This document shows, in pieces, positions 9,407-18,368 of a stretch of 64,000 bases of DNA. The stretch covers positions 1 to 64,000 of the forward strand of contig JASGLT010000004.1 of NCBI GenBank assembly GCA_030156945.1. The letters run 5' to 3'. Position 1 is the stretch's first letter. Every line of letters starts with the position of its first letter. This DNA is from Thermococcaceae archaeon (GTDB lineage: Archaea > Methanobacteriota_B > Thermococci > Thermococcales > Thermococcaceae). The notes below the pieces were generated by a model. The model saw only the letters and a program-made list of their open reading frames with translations, was not told the DNA's origin and made no database searches. The translations under genes and the position numbers were made by a program.

Positions 9407-10192
9407 ATGGTGAACATCCCGAGGAGTCACCCACGCTACTGGAGCCTCTACTACCGTGAGAAGATAATCGAGGGAATGGAAAAGGGAATGACGGCCAAGG
9501 CCGGCTTAATAGCTCACGGACGTGGAGAGGCCTTTGACTACCTTATCGGTGAGAAAACGATAGAGCCGGCTGAGAGGGCCATGAGGGCTGCCGTTGCGAA
9601 GTTCCTTCTGGCTGAGCATCCAGTAATCTCAGTGAACGGAAACGTCGCAGCTCTCGTTCCAAAGGAGACAATAGAGCTGGCAAAGGCCCTCAACGCGAAG
9701 CTTGAGATAAACCTCTTCTACCGCACGGAGGAGAGGGTTAGGGCCATAGCAGAGGAGTTGAGGAAGTATGACCCGGAGATAGAGATACTCGGCATCAACC
9801 CGACGAAGAGAATCCCAGGTCTTGAGCACGAGCGCGGGAAGGTGGATGAAAACGGAATATGGAAGGCTGACGTTGTTCTCGTCCCGCTCGAAGACGGCGA
9901 CAGGACGGAAGCGCTTGTGAGGATGGGCAAGTTCGTCGTTACCGTTGACTTGAACCCCCTCTCAAGGAGCGCCAGGATGGCGGACATAACCATAGTGGAC
10001 AACATAGTGAGGACCTATCCGAGAATGATAGAGCTCGCGAGGGAGATGAAGGACTACAGCAGAGAAGAGCTTCTCAAAATCATAGAAGAGTACGACAACG
10101 GCAGAACTCTCAGCGACGTGCTGCTCCACATAAGGGACAGGCTAACGAAGCTGGCCGAGGAGGGCATCTGGAGAAAAAAGAGCCTGGATTGA
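9407..10192 (+). CDS. 4-phosphopantoate--beta-alanine ligase (archaeal phosphopantothenate synthetase)
   Basis: A 261-residue cytoplasmic enzyme that joins 4-phosphopantoate and beta-alanine with ATP, the archaeal replacement for PanC in coenzyme A synthesis. The opening [18 protein letters not shown], then [24 protein letters not shown] and [20 protein letters not shown], are highly characteristic of the family described in Thermococcus kodakarensis. The ATG has GGTGATAGC just upstream, and a box A-like TACTTTTTAG lies near 9366-9375. It is convergent with the HTH regulator and divergent from nfnS. Confidence 0.9.
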   Translation: MVNIPRSHPRYWSLYYREKIIEGMEKGMTAKAGLIAHGRGEAFDYLIGEKTIEPAERAMRAAVAKFLLAEHPVISVNGNVAALVPKETIELAKALNAKLEINLFYRTEERVRAIAEELRKYDPEIEILGINPTKRIPGLEHERGKVDENGIWKADVVLVPLEDGDRTEALVRMGKFVVTVDLNPLSRSARMADITIVDNIVRTYPRMIELAREMKDYSREELLKIIEEYDNGRTLSDVLLHIRDRLTKLAEEGIWRKKSLD

Positions 10193-10197
10193 GGTCT

Positions 10198-10920
10198 CTA
10201 ATCCTTTTTTTCCACGAGCTTTCTTAGGGAGAGGATGAGCTCAGACTCGCTCTGAGCATGGGAGACAACGAGGGGAACTCCCTCCCGTTCAGCAAGCTTG
10301 ACTGCCAGTTCATCGAGCTTTTTCACACCGTGGAGAACAACCACTGCCGGCTTAAGCCCCTGGACGCGGACAGCTATCATTGGACTCCTGCCAGTACTGA
10401 CCTTCGTGAAGATGAGAGCTCTCTCGGTAGTCCACCCATAGAGCTTCAGAAACTCCTCGCTGCTCATCTCGAGGATAGCCTTTATACTGTCTATGACGGT
10501 GTAGCCGTAGATCCTTCTGTCGAGGAGGTGCATGTTGGCAACGACTTCCCCCTTGACGGCCTTAACCACGTCTTTTATCGTGAGTGGGAGCGAAAACTCC
10601 CTGATATCGAGGATTGCATTTGTGGGAAGTTCACTTCCAAGGGTCTTGCTAAAGGCCTTTATCACGTTTCCTCCTCGCTTCTCGTCTATCGTGAGGAGGG
10701 CCTCTATGAATTTCCTTATCGTGGAAACACCAGGACTCTTCCTGCGCCCGCCCTCATAGTCGCTTATGACGGAGGAAGAAACCCCAAGGTACTCGGCAAG
10801 CTCGGTCTGACTTATTCCGAATATCTCCCTCCACTTCCTCATGGTCTTTCCGGGGTCTGAGGAGAGTGTAATCTCGCCAGCTATCCTCTTCGCAAGGGCC
10901 TCTTTCTCCTTTTCTAACAT
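10198..10920 (-). CDS. HTH-type (XRE) transcriptional regulator with conserved archaeal C-terminal domain
   Basis: A 240-residue protein. Residues about 25-75 form a helix-turn-helix: EIFGISQTELAEYLGVSSSVISDYEGGRR. The remaining 160 residues (REFSLPLTIKDVVKAVKGE..., YTVIDSIKAILEMSSEEFLKLYGWTTERALIF, VVVLHGVKKLDELAVKLAERE) match the archaeal family usually labelled putative HTH-type regulatory protein. The ligand is unknown. There is no convincing ribosome binding site; box A (CTTATAAT, minus strand, 10950-10943) places the start of transcription at about 10920, so the message is probably leaderless. It sits five bases from the convergent phosphopantothenate synthetase. Confidence 0.8.
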   Translation of the reverse strand: MLEKEKEALAKRIAGEITLSSDPGKTMRKWREIFGISQTELAEYLGVSSSVISDYEGGRRKSPGVSTIRKFIEALLTIDEKRGGNVIKAFSKTLGSELPTNAILDIREFSLPLTIKDVVKAVKGEVVANMHLLDRRIYGYTVIDSIKAILEMSSEEFLKLYGWTTERALIFTKVSTGRSPMIAVRVQGLKPAVVVLHGVKKLDELAVKLAEREGVPLVVSHAQSESELILSLRKLVEKKD

Positions 10921-10942
10921 GGAACTAGGTAATCAAAAGTTG

Positions 10943-10950
10943 ATTATAAG
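10943..10950 (-). promoter_or_regulatory. Box A of the HTH regulator, leaderless
   Basis: Minus-strand CTTATAAT, centred about 26 bases before ATG 10920, so transcription would begin at or next to the start codon. Confidence 0.5.
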
Positions 10951-11027
10951 CTTTTCGGCAATTGCAGAAAGGGTATTCTGAGATAGGAGCACCTGGATAG
11001 TCCGAGAAGAGCCTTTTCCCCAAAGTT

Positions 11028-11105
11028 TGGTGCGGTGGCCGGGATTTGAACCCGGGTCACCGGCTTGGAAGGCCGGTGTCCTAGACCAGGCTAGACTACC
11101 ACCGC
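11028..11105 (-). tRNA. tRNA-Gly (anticodon TCC)
   Basis: Reading from 11105 down: acceptor GCGGTGG, an anticodon arm CCGGC-CTTCCAA-GCCGG (anticodon TCC), a T arm with GGGTTCAAATCCC, acceptor CCACCGC, discriminator A and an encoded CCA (11030-11028). All stems pair. It lies downstream of tRNA-Phe on the same strand and shares its promoter. Confidence 0.95.
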
Positions 11106-11115
11106 ACTTGAAGAA

Positions 11116-11192
11116 TGGTGGGGCGAGGGGGATTTGAACCCCCGACACCCGGATCTTCAGTCCGGCGCTCTCCCAGGCTGAGCTACCGCCCC
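11116..11192 (-). tRNA. tRNA-Phe (anticodon GAA)
   Basis: From 11192 down: acceptor GGGGCGG, D arm GCTC...GAGC, anticodon arm CCGGA-CTGAAGA-TCCGG (anticodon GAA, G at position 37), T arm GGGGG-TTCAAAT-CCCCC, acceptor TCGCCCC, discriminator A and encoded CCA. G37 is the base that becomes wyosine derivatives; the Taw3 enzyme of that pathway is at 28545-29141. Confidence 0.95.
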
Positions 11193-11219
11193 ACGTCCAA
11201 AGATAAGGGGAGACGGGTA

Positions 11220-11229
11220 ATTTATAAAT
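11220..11229 (-). promoter_or_regulatory. Box A of the tRNA-Phe/tRNA-Gly unit
   Basis: ATTTATAAA-type element (TTTATAAAT at 11221-11229 on either strand) about 30 bases upstream of the tRNA-Phe 5' end. Confidence 0.65.
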
Positions 11230-11361
11230 CTTGCGGTAGCCTCCAGTGGAGTCCTATTCCCGGACCAATTCCAGAGTTGTTGGGACGTTTTCCCCAGAAA
11301 GAGCGCTCGATGCGAGGTTTAATGCGGATTGTGGTATTTTGACGAAAAGAGATGAGGATAC

Positions 11362-12039
11362 TCAAAGAAGTTCTTTCAAGAGCTCTTGTAGCTTAATTGT
11401 AACGCTTGTGCCCTCTATCTCGGGATTAGCAGACTTCTCAACCCTCAACCTATAGAGGCCGCCCTCAGATTCCCATTTAACGATGGTCGTCGCCATTTCC
11501 TCAAGAAGTGGGAGCGCTTCGGGAACCGTTTCACGCAGGAGGGGCTCGTTTACGAAGTACAGGGCAAAGCGTCTCTTGTTTCCGGTCTCCCCACCTATGC
11601 TCCTTATGAGTCTCCTGACCTCCCTCTCCTCAAGGGCCGAAATGACCTTGTATACGCCCAAAACGGGGTTACAAGCTGTTTCCTCCGGCATGTGACTATC
11701 AAATATGTCCCAGTAGGGATTGAAGTCTCTTACGTACTTTTCTATGTCAAAACCCCCGATGACGTTTCCCGTCTCGATTCTTCCGCCCATCTTTATAACT
11801 GGGACCTTTAAAAGGCTCTCAACGTTTAATCCCTTAACCTCCAGCCTCTTTACGTACTGGGAGAAGGTGTCGGCGATATCATCGATGAGAACCGGGACTT
11901 TATCCTCAAGCGCCCTTGATACCACGAGATAAAGCAGCAGTTCAGGAGAAGAAGCTGGAGTGTACTCCACCAACACAGTCTCTCCGGGCCTAAAACTCCG
12001 CAGTATGGAATTTATGTCATCGATTTCAGGCACGCTCAT
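11362..12039 (-). CDS. DUF257 family protein (RecA/KaiC-like fold)
   Basis: From ATG 12039 (MSVPEIDDINSILRSFRPGE) the protein has 225 residues. The phrases GETVLVEYTPASSPELLLYLVVSRAL and VPVLIDDIADTF are typical of DUF257, a family mostly found in Thermococcales with a RecA-like fold that lacks a normal Walker A motif. No function is known. The open frame extends 32 codons further upstream, but a box A (TTTTTATAC, minus strand, about 12073-12065) puts the transcript start near 12040, so the ATG at 12039 is probably leaderless. Its neighbours (tRNAs, queC) give no clue. Confidence 0.75.
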   Translation of the reverse strand: MSVPEIDDINSILRSFRPGETVLVEYTPASSPELLLYLVVSRALEDKVPVLIDDIADTFSQYVKRLEVKGLNVESLLKVPVIKMGGRIETGNVIGGFDIEKYVRDFNPYWDIFDSHMPEETACNPVLGVYKVISALEEREVRRLIRSIGGETGNKRRFALYFVNEPLLRETVPEALPLLEEMATTIVKWESEGGLYRLRVEKSANPEIEGTSVTIKLQELLKELL

Positions 12040-12131
12040 CACCAGGATGGTAATGGACGTCGATGTATAAAAACTTTTTTCGATGTGTGTTTGTATACCC
12101 GGTTTCGGGCAAGCTCGGGAAATTGAGAAAC

Positions 12132-12847
12132 TCAAATCCCCGGCTCAATAGCATAAACCGTTCTGTCCTCCCCGATGCCCTCGATTAAGCCCCTATGTCG
12201 CCTTACGCAGCTCTCGCACTCTCCACAGTGGATCGGCTTTCCGTCCTCGGTGAAGCCCTTGGGCATGTAGCAGGAGTTGGAGTACTCGTACTTGGCATTC
12301 AGCTCCTTCAGGAGCTTTGCTATCCCTTTCTTATCGAGGCCTATGAGTGGCGCGACGACCTTCACTTCCGCCATCGTTCCGTATCTGAGCATCTCATTCA
12401 TCTTTTCAACGAACTCTGGCGTGTTGTCCGGGAACGTGGCTCCTTCCTCGGCGTTGAAGCCGACCACTATATCCCCGCCGCCGAGGGCATCGAGGAGCGA
12501 AGCTGCTACCGCTATTAGAACCACGTTTCTCGCCGGAACCCAGACGCTCTTGGCTGTCTCCTGAGCAATTTCCATGTCCTCAAGCTCTTCTCCAGTAACC
12601 TTCGGCGTCTCTCCGCCGACGAGCGTCGTCCCGCGGAGCTTCGAGAACTCCTCGAGGAAGTCAAGCTTAACTATCTTGAGCGGGACGTCCAGCTCCTTCG
12701 AGAAGAACTCCGCCACCCTGTTAGTAACTTTCTCCTCGTTGCTCCCGTAGTTGGCCGTGAGCATTATAACTTCGTCATAGTTCTTCTTCGCCCAGTAAAG
12801 GCAGGCCGTGCTGTCAAGTCCGCCGCTGAAGAGAACGACCGCGCGCT

Positions 12848-12851
<4 letters not shown>
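12132..12851 (-). CDS. queC: 7-cyano-7-deazaguanine synthase QueC
   Basis: A 239-residue ATP-dependent enzyme that turns 7-carboxy-7-deazaguanine into preQ0, the precursor of archaeosine in tRNA. The PP-loop [15 protein letters not shown] is at residues 9-23, and the C-terminal zinc site is CYMPKG...[12 protein letters not shown]. It is the third gene of vapB-vapC-queC; its ATG overlaps the vapC stop codon as ATGA (12851-12848), so it is translated by coupling to the toxin gene. Confidence 0.92.
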
Positions 12852-13488
<637 letters not shown>

Positions 13489-13499
13489 TCACCGTAGTA

Positions 13500-13517
13500 T
13501 AGTAGATATCTCTACTA
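13500..13517. promoter_or_regulatory. Inverted repeat upstream of vapB, likely operator
   Basis: TAGTAGA, four bases (TATC), then TCTACTA: a perfect seven-base inverted repeat centred about 26 bases before the vapB ATG. AbrB-type antitoxins commonly bind such repeats in their own promoters. Confidence 0.55.
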
Positions 13518-13531
13518 GATAACTCTTTCGC

Positions 13532-14434
13532 TCACTCCAGAGCCAAACCTACTATCTCCCTCACGCTTGAAAACCCCTCCTCCTCAAGGTAGCGCTCAAT
13601 GCCCTCAGCTATCTCCCTGAAGACCTTCCAGCCGCGGAGCGAAACGGCTGTACCAATCTGAAGTGCCGATGCTCCAGCCAGGAGAAACTCCACAGCATCC
13701 TGCCAGGTCGTTATCCCCCCAATGCCAATCACCGGTATCTCGAGGGTTCTCGCGAGGTCGTAGACTGCCCTAAGCGCTACCGGCTTGACGCCCGGTCCGG
13801 AGTAGCCGCCAACCTTGTTGCTCAAAATTGGTCTCCTGGCGTAGACGTCTATCGCTATGGCCTTTAGAGTGTTTATGGCTGAAACCGCATCAGCTCCCGC
13901 TCTCTCTGCCGCCAAGCCGAGCTTTGTTATATCGTCTATGTTGGGGGTGAGCTTGGCTATAACCGGCTTGTCCGTCGCGTCTTTGACGGCCTTGACGACT
14001 TCATGGACATTCTCCGGCTTCTGTCCTATCTCCATGCCGTAACCCTTTGCGTGCGGGCAGGAGAGGTTAAGCTCGAAAGCATCCGCTACCTCGCTCAGCT
14101 TCTCCGCGAGGAAGGCGAACTCCTCAGGTGTTCCTCCGAATATCGAGACTATGAGCGGAAAGTCAAACTTGTATCCTTCAACCATCTCAAGGAAGCCCTT
14201 CCAGCCCGGATTTGGGAGACCCATGGCGTTTATCAGCCCATAGGGGAGTTCAACGATAGTGGGGTTGTCGTAGCCCTCCCTCGGCTCGATGCCGATCGAC
14301 TTCGTGACAACGCCTCCAGCTCCCTCCTCATGAGCGCGTATCCACTGCTCCGGAACCTTGTCGTTTATTCCCGACGCGAGAATGAGCGGGTTCTCAAACT
14401 CGATTCCAATGAGCTTTATAGAAAGTTTCCCCAT
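13532..14434 (-). CDS. pyrD: Dihydroorotate dehydrogenase, class 1B type
   Basis: A 300-residue FMN enzyme oxidising dihydroorotate to orotate in pyrimidine synthesis. It shows the N-terminal LIGIEFENPLILASGI, the active-site cysteine in LNLSCPHAKGYG, FMN contacts (VIAKLTPNIDDI, VIGIGGITTWQDA) and GASALQIGTA. Class 1B enzymes usually work with an iron-sulfur subunit PyrK, which is not in this window. The start is ATG 14434, preceded by GGTGGAG; the frame remains open upstream through the tRNA-Lys region but that is fortuitous. The box at 14498-14507 could serve both this gene and the tRNA. Confidence 0.9.
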   Translation of the reverse strand: MGKLSIKLIGIEFENPLILASGINDKVPEQWIRAHEEGAGGVVTKSIGIEPREGYDNPTIVELPYGLINAMGLPNPGWKGFLEMVEGYKFDFPLIVSIFGGTPEEFAFLAEKLSEVADAFELNLSCPHAKGYGMEIGQKPENVHEVVKAVKDATDKPVIAKLTPNIDDITKLGLAAERAGADAVSAINTLKAIAIDVYARRPILSNKVGGYSGPGVKPVALRAVYDLARTLEIPVIGIGGITTWQDAVEFLLAGASALQIGTAVSLRGWKVFREIAEGIERYLEEEGFSSVREIVGLALE

Positions 14435-14497
14435 GCGCTCCACCAATTGGAGGAGGTGAGAAACCATTAAAAAACCTTGGGCTTTCCCGGGGCAAAG

Positions 14498-14507
14498 CTT
14501 ATAAAAG
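14498..14507. promoter_or_regulatory. Shared, symmetrical box A for tRNA-Lys (+) and pyrD (-)
   Basis: CTTATAAAAG is close to palindromic, so it works as a box A in both directions. It lies about 30 bases before the tRNA-Lys 5' end and about 65 bases before the pyrD ATG. Confidence 0.5.
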
Positions 14508-14532
14508 CTCCACCCGGTTACACATCGGGGAT

Positions 14533-14610
14533 GGGCCGGTAGCTCAGCCTGGTTAGAGCGCGGGGCTTTTAACCCCGTGGCCGCGGGTTCGAATCCCGCC
14601 CGGCCCGCCA
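14533..14610 (+). tRNA. tRNA-Lys (anticodon TTT)
   Basis: Acceptor GGGCCGG, D arm GCTC...GAGC, anticodon arm CGGGG-CTTTTAA-CCCCG (anticodon TTT), T arm GCGGG-TTCGAAT-CCCGC, acceptor CCGGCCC, discriminator G and encoded CCA. All stems pair. Confidence 0.95.
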
Positions 14611-15090
14611 TCAGCCCTTTCTAACGAAAGCGCTGGCGGAAGGAGGGTATGCTTTTTGAACATACTAATTTTTATGAGGGGTTTACTCCTCAATCTGCCA
14701 ATCTTACAGGATTTTCTCATGGTATAGCGCTCGAAGAGCGCTAAAAAGAAAGCTGAAATCGTGCTCAAAGAAGTTTTTGGAAGCGAAGCCAGCGAATAGT
14801 GCCTTCCAGAAGAGCCCAACGCTCAGAAAGAGGAGAAACGCTTTTGACCAAGCCTCGCGCAAGTGTTTACAACATAGTTCCGGTTTTCGACCCTATTCGT
14901 CAATACCTAATTCCAAGAAGCTCTGAACCGTGGACCCCGCTTGCTCCTTTAAAAAGGGATTTTACACTGAGCCCCTTGAAATAAGTGCCGGAATCATCAA
15001 CACCAGCTCTCAAACTTCAACGGCTTCCGGAGAAAAGCTTATAAACAACCCTCCCAATGCCCTCCAGTGGATTAAAACCACCTTTCTTGG
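14611..15090. other. Gene-poor stretch downstream of tRNA-Lys, possible decayed coding sequence
   Basis: About 480 bases without a convincing gene. A 31-codon frame begins at ATG 14649 after a strong AGGAGG site, encodes MLFEHTNFYEGFTPQSANL and stops at 14742-14744. Coding-like sequence continues in another frame from 14740 (AKKKAEIVLKEVFGSEASE, ending in TAG). This looks like a broken small gene. A box A (AAGCTTATAAAC, near 15035-15046) marks the promoter of the zinc-ribbon/aEF-1beta unit at the right end. Nothing else stands out. Confidence 0.35.
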
Positions 15091-15107
15091 AGGTGTTCGC
15101 AGTGGAG

Positions 15108-15281
15108 ATGAAGTTCGAGGTACCCGTATGCACCTCATGCGGAAAGGAAATAACCCCAAGGGAGCACGCCACCCACTTCGTCTGCCCGAACTGCGGCGAG
15201 GCGATCATCTGGCGCTGCGAATCCTGCAGGGTCTTGAGTGTCCCGTACAAGTGCCCCAACTGCGGCTGGGAGGGGCCGTGA
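15108..15281 (+). CDS. Small double zinc-ribbon protein
   Basis: A 57-residue protein with four CxxC knuckles: CTSC, CPNC, CESC, CPNC, forming two zinc sites, as in the archaeal HVO_2753-type zinc-finger family sometimes labelled Zn-ribbon RNA-binding protein. It ends 17 bases before the aEF-1beta ATG and is very probably in the same transcript, which suggests a translation-related role. GGAGGTG lies at 15090-15096; the start could be GTG 15102 or ATG 15108, and I use the ATG because the domain begins MKFEVPVC. Confidence 0.8.
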   Translation: MKFEVPVCTSCGKEITPREHATHFVCPNCGEAIIWRCESCRVLSVPYKCPNCGWEGP

Positions 15282-15298
15282 ATTAGGAGGTGAATGAT

Positions 15299-15574
15299 AT
15301 GAGCGACTACAACCTTGTTGGTGTCATAAAGGTTATGCCGACCGACCCGGATGTAAACCTCGACGAGCTCGAGGAGAAGCTTAAGGCAGTCATCCCCGAG
15401 AAGTACGGCCTTGCCAAGGTCGAGAGGGAGCCGATAGCCTTCGGCCTCGTCGCCCTCAAGTTCTACGTCCTCGGAAGGGACGAGGAGGGTTACTCATTCG
15501 ACGAAGTTGCAGACCTCTTCAGGCAGGTCGAGAACGTGGAAAGCGCTGAAGTCGAGACCGTTTCGAGGATCTGA
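15299..15574 (+). CDS. Translation elongation factor 1-beta (aEF-1beta)
   Basis: A 91-residue guanine nucleotide exchange factor for aEF-1alpha. The pattern VGVIKVMPTDPDVNLDELEEKL, PIAFGLVALKFYVLGRDEEG and VENVESAEVETVSRI is diagnostic of the archaeal family. ATG 15299 follows AGGAGGTG by eight bases; an upstream GTG at 15290 overlaps the binding site. It forms a unit with the zinc-ribbon gene. Confidence 0.92.
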   Translation: MSDYNLVGVIKVMPTDPDVNLDELEEKLKAVIPEKYGLAKVEREPIAFGLVALKFYVLGRDEEGYSFDEVADLFRQVENVESAEVETVSRI

Positions 15575-15654
15575 GGGCCCTGCCCTCTCCAAAGGTTTTT
15601 CGGCTGTAATGCATGCAAAAAATTTTTATGGCTTTTTTGTTACCTTTCTCAGCC

Positions 15655-16629
15655 ATGAAAGCCGTTGAAGTGGTCAACCTCAAAAAAAGCTACCCCAAAA
15701 AGATACCGCTTCCCTTCAGAAGGGTCGAATGGGTTGAGGCTGTAAAGGGGATAACCTTCAGCGTCAGGAAGGGAGAGCTCTTCGGCCTCCTCGGGCCCAA
15801 CGGAGCTGGAAAAACCACCACTATAAAGATACTCACCACACTCCTCGAACCCAGCGGCGGGGAGGCGAAGGTACTGGGATACGACGTCGTAAAAGAGGCC
15901 AGGGAAGTGAGGAGGCGCATAAACCTGGTAGCCGAGGGGGAGAGAACCCTCTACTGGCGCTTATCGGCCTACGAGAACCTCAGGTACTTCGCCAGCATAT
16001 ACCACGTTCCAAAACGCGATGCGGAGAGGAGAATAAACGAACTCCTCAAAATGGTCGGCCTCTGGGAGAGGAGGAACGACCTGGTGATGGGCTTTTCAAG
16101 GGGAATGAAGCAGAGGCTGGCCATAGCCAAGGCCCTCATAAACGACCCGGAGGTCCTCTTTCTCGACGAACCAACCCTCGGCCTCGACGTCCAGAGCACC
16201 ATCTTCGTCAGGGACTTCGTTAAAAGCCTCGTCAAGGAAGAGGGCAAAACGGTACTTCTCACCACCCACTACATGGTGGAGGCTGAAAAGCTCTGCGACC
16301 GGATAGCAATAATCGACCACGGGAAGATAATCGCAATGGACACTCCCCAGAACCTCAAAAAGTTAGTTAGGGACGAGGAGGCCGTTGAGATTCGGGTCAA
16401 GGACTTCAGTCCCGAGAAAGTCAAGGAGGTAGACGAGAGGCTCGTAGTGGTGGAAAAAGAACCAGAGAAGGGAACGCTGGTCCTGAGGGGGAGCATTGAC
16501 GAAGAGGACCTGCCGAAAGTTGTGGAGCGCCTGATAAGGGCCGGGGCCAAGATACTCTCGGTCGAGAAGAAGGAGCCGACCCTGGAGGACGTTTTCATAA
16601 AGCTCACCGGAAGGGCGCTGAGGGATTGA
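15655..16629 (+). CDS. ABC transporter ATP-binding protein (ABC-2 / drug-export type)
   Basis: A 324-residue ATPase: Walker A GPNGAGKTT, signature FSRGMKQRL, Walker B VLFLDEPTLGLDV, H-loop LTTHYM, and a C-terminal DUF4162-like extension ending EPTLEDVFIKLTGRALRD. It energises the two membrane proteins that follow, with a one-base gap to the first. ATG 15655 lacks a ribosome binding site, and a box A (AATTTTTATG, about 15620-15629) would start the transcript within a few bases of it, so translation is probably leaderless. Substrate unknown. Confidence 0.88.
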   Translation: MKAVEVVNLKKSYPKKIPLPFRRVEWVEAVKGITFSVRKGELFGLLGPNGAGKTTTIKILTTLLEPSGGEAKVLGYDVVKEAREVRRRINLVAEGERTLYWRLSAYENLRYFASIYHVPKRDAERRINELLKMVGLWERRNDLVMGFSRGMKQRLAIAKALINDPEVLFLDEPTLGLDVQSTIFVRDFVKSLVKEEGKTVLLTTHYMVEAEKLCDRIAIIDHGKIIAMDTPQNLKKLVRDEEAVEIRVKDFSPEKVKEVDERLVVVEKEPEKGTLVLRGSIDEEDLPKVVERLIRAGAKILSVEKKEPTLEDVFIKLTGRALRD

Positions 16630-16630
16630 C

Positions 16631-17434
16631 ATGGCCCTTGTAGCAGTGATTGATAAGGAGTTCAGGATGTTCTTCAGGTATCCCCTAAGGGTCGTGAGCT
16701 CGCTTATAGTGGGCCTCGTGTTCCTCCTCCAGTTCGTCTACTTTGGGCAGGCAGTACTGGGTGGCAGGTACTCGGCCCTCCTCCAGAGCTCGACTGGAGT
16801 CGGCGACTACCCTACCTACGCCCTCATCGGCTACGTCCTCTGGTGGGTCTCCGTTTCGCCTATGGAGGCATCGGTGTGGGGCGTGAGGAGGGAGCTCCAG
16901 AGGGGCACCCTCGAGAGCAACGTGGTCTCTCCGATGGGTTTGGTGGAGATGGTAGTAGCGCTCTCCCTCAGCTGGATGCTGATGGATTCAGTTATAATGG
17001 CAGTAGTGTTCGTTATGGGGGCGGTTATCTTTGAGATACCCCTCTCCGGAGCCGTCGTTGTCAAGTCCCTGCCCGTTATCGGACTTTCTTTCCTCGCTTT
17101 CCTCGGCTTCGCTCTGGTCTTTGCCGGGCTCGTGATGGTGCTGAAGAACATAGGGCCCTTCGCCCAGATATTCGAGTTCCTCATCCTGTTCCTTTCTGGG
17201 GCCTTTTTCCCGCTCTCCACGCTTCCTGGATGGGTTGCCAACCTCTCAAAGGCCTTTCCCCTAACCCACGCGGCCAGCGCCGTCAGAAAGGTATTCGTGG
17301 GAATGCCCTATTCGGCAATAGAAGGGGAAATAGCGTGGCTCCTACTCCTTTTACCCCTCTACTGGGCTGTGAGCTACCTCTCCTTCAGATGGGCTGAAAA
17401 AACGGCGAGGATGATAGGCTATGGCGGTTACTGA
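16631..17434 (+). CDS. ABC-2 type membrane permease
   Basis: A 267-residue integral membrane protein with about six hydrophobic segments (VVSSLIVGLVFLLQFVYF, YALIGYVLWWVSVS, MLMDSVIMAVVFVMGAVIF, VIGLSFLAFLGFALVFAGLV, IFEFLILFLSGAFFPLS, LLLLLPLYWAVSYLSF). LSGAFFPLSTLPGW is the usual ABC-2 permease motif. It overlaps the next gene by 14 bases and is one half of a two-permease exporter. Confidence 0.85.
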   Translation: MALVAVIDKEFRMFFRYPLRVVSSLIVGLVFLLQFVYFGQAVLGGRYSALLQSSTGVGDYPTYALIGYVLWWVSVSPMEASVWGVRRELQRGTLESNVVSPMGLVEMVVALSLSWMLMDSVIMAVVFVMGAVIFEIPLSGAVVVKSLPVIGLSFLAFLGFALVFAGLVMVLKNIGPFAQIFEFLILFLSGAFFPLSTLPGWVANLSKAFPLTHAASAVRKVFVGMPYSAIEGEIAWLLLLLPLYWAVSYLSFRWAEKTARMIGYGGY

Positions 17435-18242
17435 GGAGCTTGGGGCCCTTATGGGGGTTGCCAGAAAGAGCTGGAAGGTGTTCCTCAGCTACAAGGTCTG
17501 GTTCATCAGCGACATACTTACCGGTTTCTTCTTCGTGGGCAACGCCCTCCTGATCGGGATAGGCCTCACTGGAAGGAGGTACTCTTCCTCACTGGCCGAG
17601 ATGACCGGCTATTCCGACTACATCCTCTTTGCGGTCCTGGGCTTCATGGTTCTCGGCTTCGCAATGAGCTTCCTCAGCGGCTTCGTGTGGAGCGTGGTGG
17701 ATGAGCTCTACGCTGGAACCCTTGAGTACTCCTTCGCCGCGCCCATGAGGCGGATAACATTCTTCCTCGGCAACATAATGGTCAGGCTGATCCTCAACGG
17801 CCTGTATTTGGCCGTTTACATCCCCCTCTTCGTCCTGATCTTCGGGATAAAGCTCGATGCCCTCGCGTTTTTGAAGGGTCTGCTGGTTCTCCTACTTGGC
17901 ATTCCAGGAATGATAGGCCTTGGTTTAGCGGCCGCCGGGCTGGTGCTCTATCTAAAAGACCCAGGCCCCTTTGTAACCATACTCGAGATGCTCCTCTTCG
18001 CCCTCAGCGGGGCTATGTATCCGATAAGCATACTCCCAAGGCCCCTCCAGCTCATGGCAAAGGCACTTCCCTACGCCCCAACCACCGAAGCCCTTAGAAA
18101 GGTCGTCGCATCGGGCTTTTCCGGGGCTGAAAGCCAGATACTGTACCTCGCCTCCGTGTCGCTTTCCTACGTCCTCATAGGCTACGCAGCCTACCGGTGG
18201 AGCGAAAGACAGGCCAGAACCGTTGGGCTCAAGAGCTACTGA
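17421..18242 (+). CDS. ABC-2 type membrane permease
   Basis: A 273-residue integral membrane protein, second permease of the exporter, with the same architecture (LLFALSGAMYPISILPRPLQ replaces LSGAFFPLS). The start lies in the end of the preceding permease gene (14-base overlap). The two permeases are related to each other and presumably form a heterodimer. Confidence 0.85.
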   Translation: MAVTEELGALMGVARKSWKVFLSYKVWFISDILTGFFFVGNALLIGIGLTGRRYSSSLAEMTGYSDYILFAVLGFMVLGFAMSFLSGFVWSVVDELYAGTLEYSFAAPMRRITFFLGNIMVRLILNGLYLAVYIPLFVLIFGIKLDALAFLKGLLVLLLGIPGMIGLGLAAAGLVLYLKDPGPFVTILEMLLFALSGAMYPISILPRPLQLMAKALPYAPTTEALRKVVASGFSGAESQILYLASVSLSYVLIGYAAYRWSERQARTVGLKSY

Positions 18243-18368
18243 AAAAGTTCCAAGTGCTCAACTCTTGGCTTTGGAAGCCGGAAATAAGCCAACCCACCCT
18301 TTAGATTATTGGCCCTTTCAAGCAAACCTTTAAAAGCCCAACGTTTTTATTAACTTTTGGTGATGAAA

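Noticed and set aside
10933-11148. Small minus-strand frame across the two tRNA genes
   Set aside because: Fully explained by tRNA-Phe and tRNA-Gly, which fold correctly with encoded CCA.
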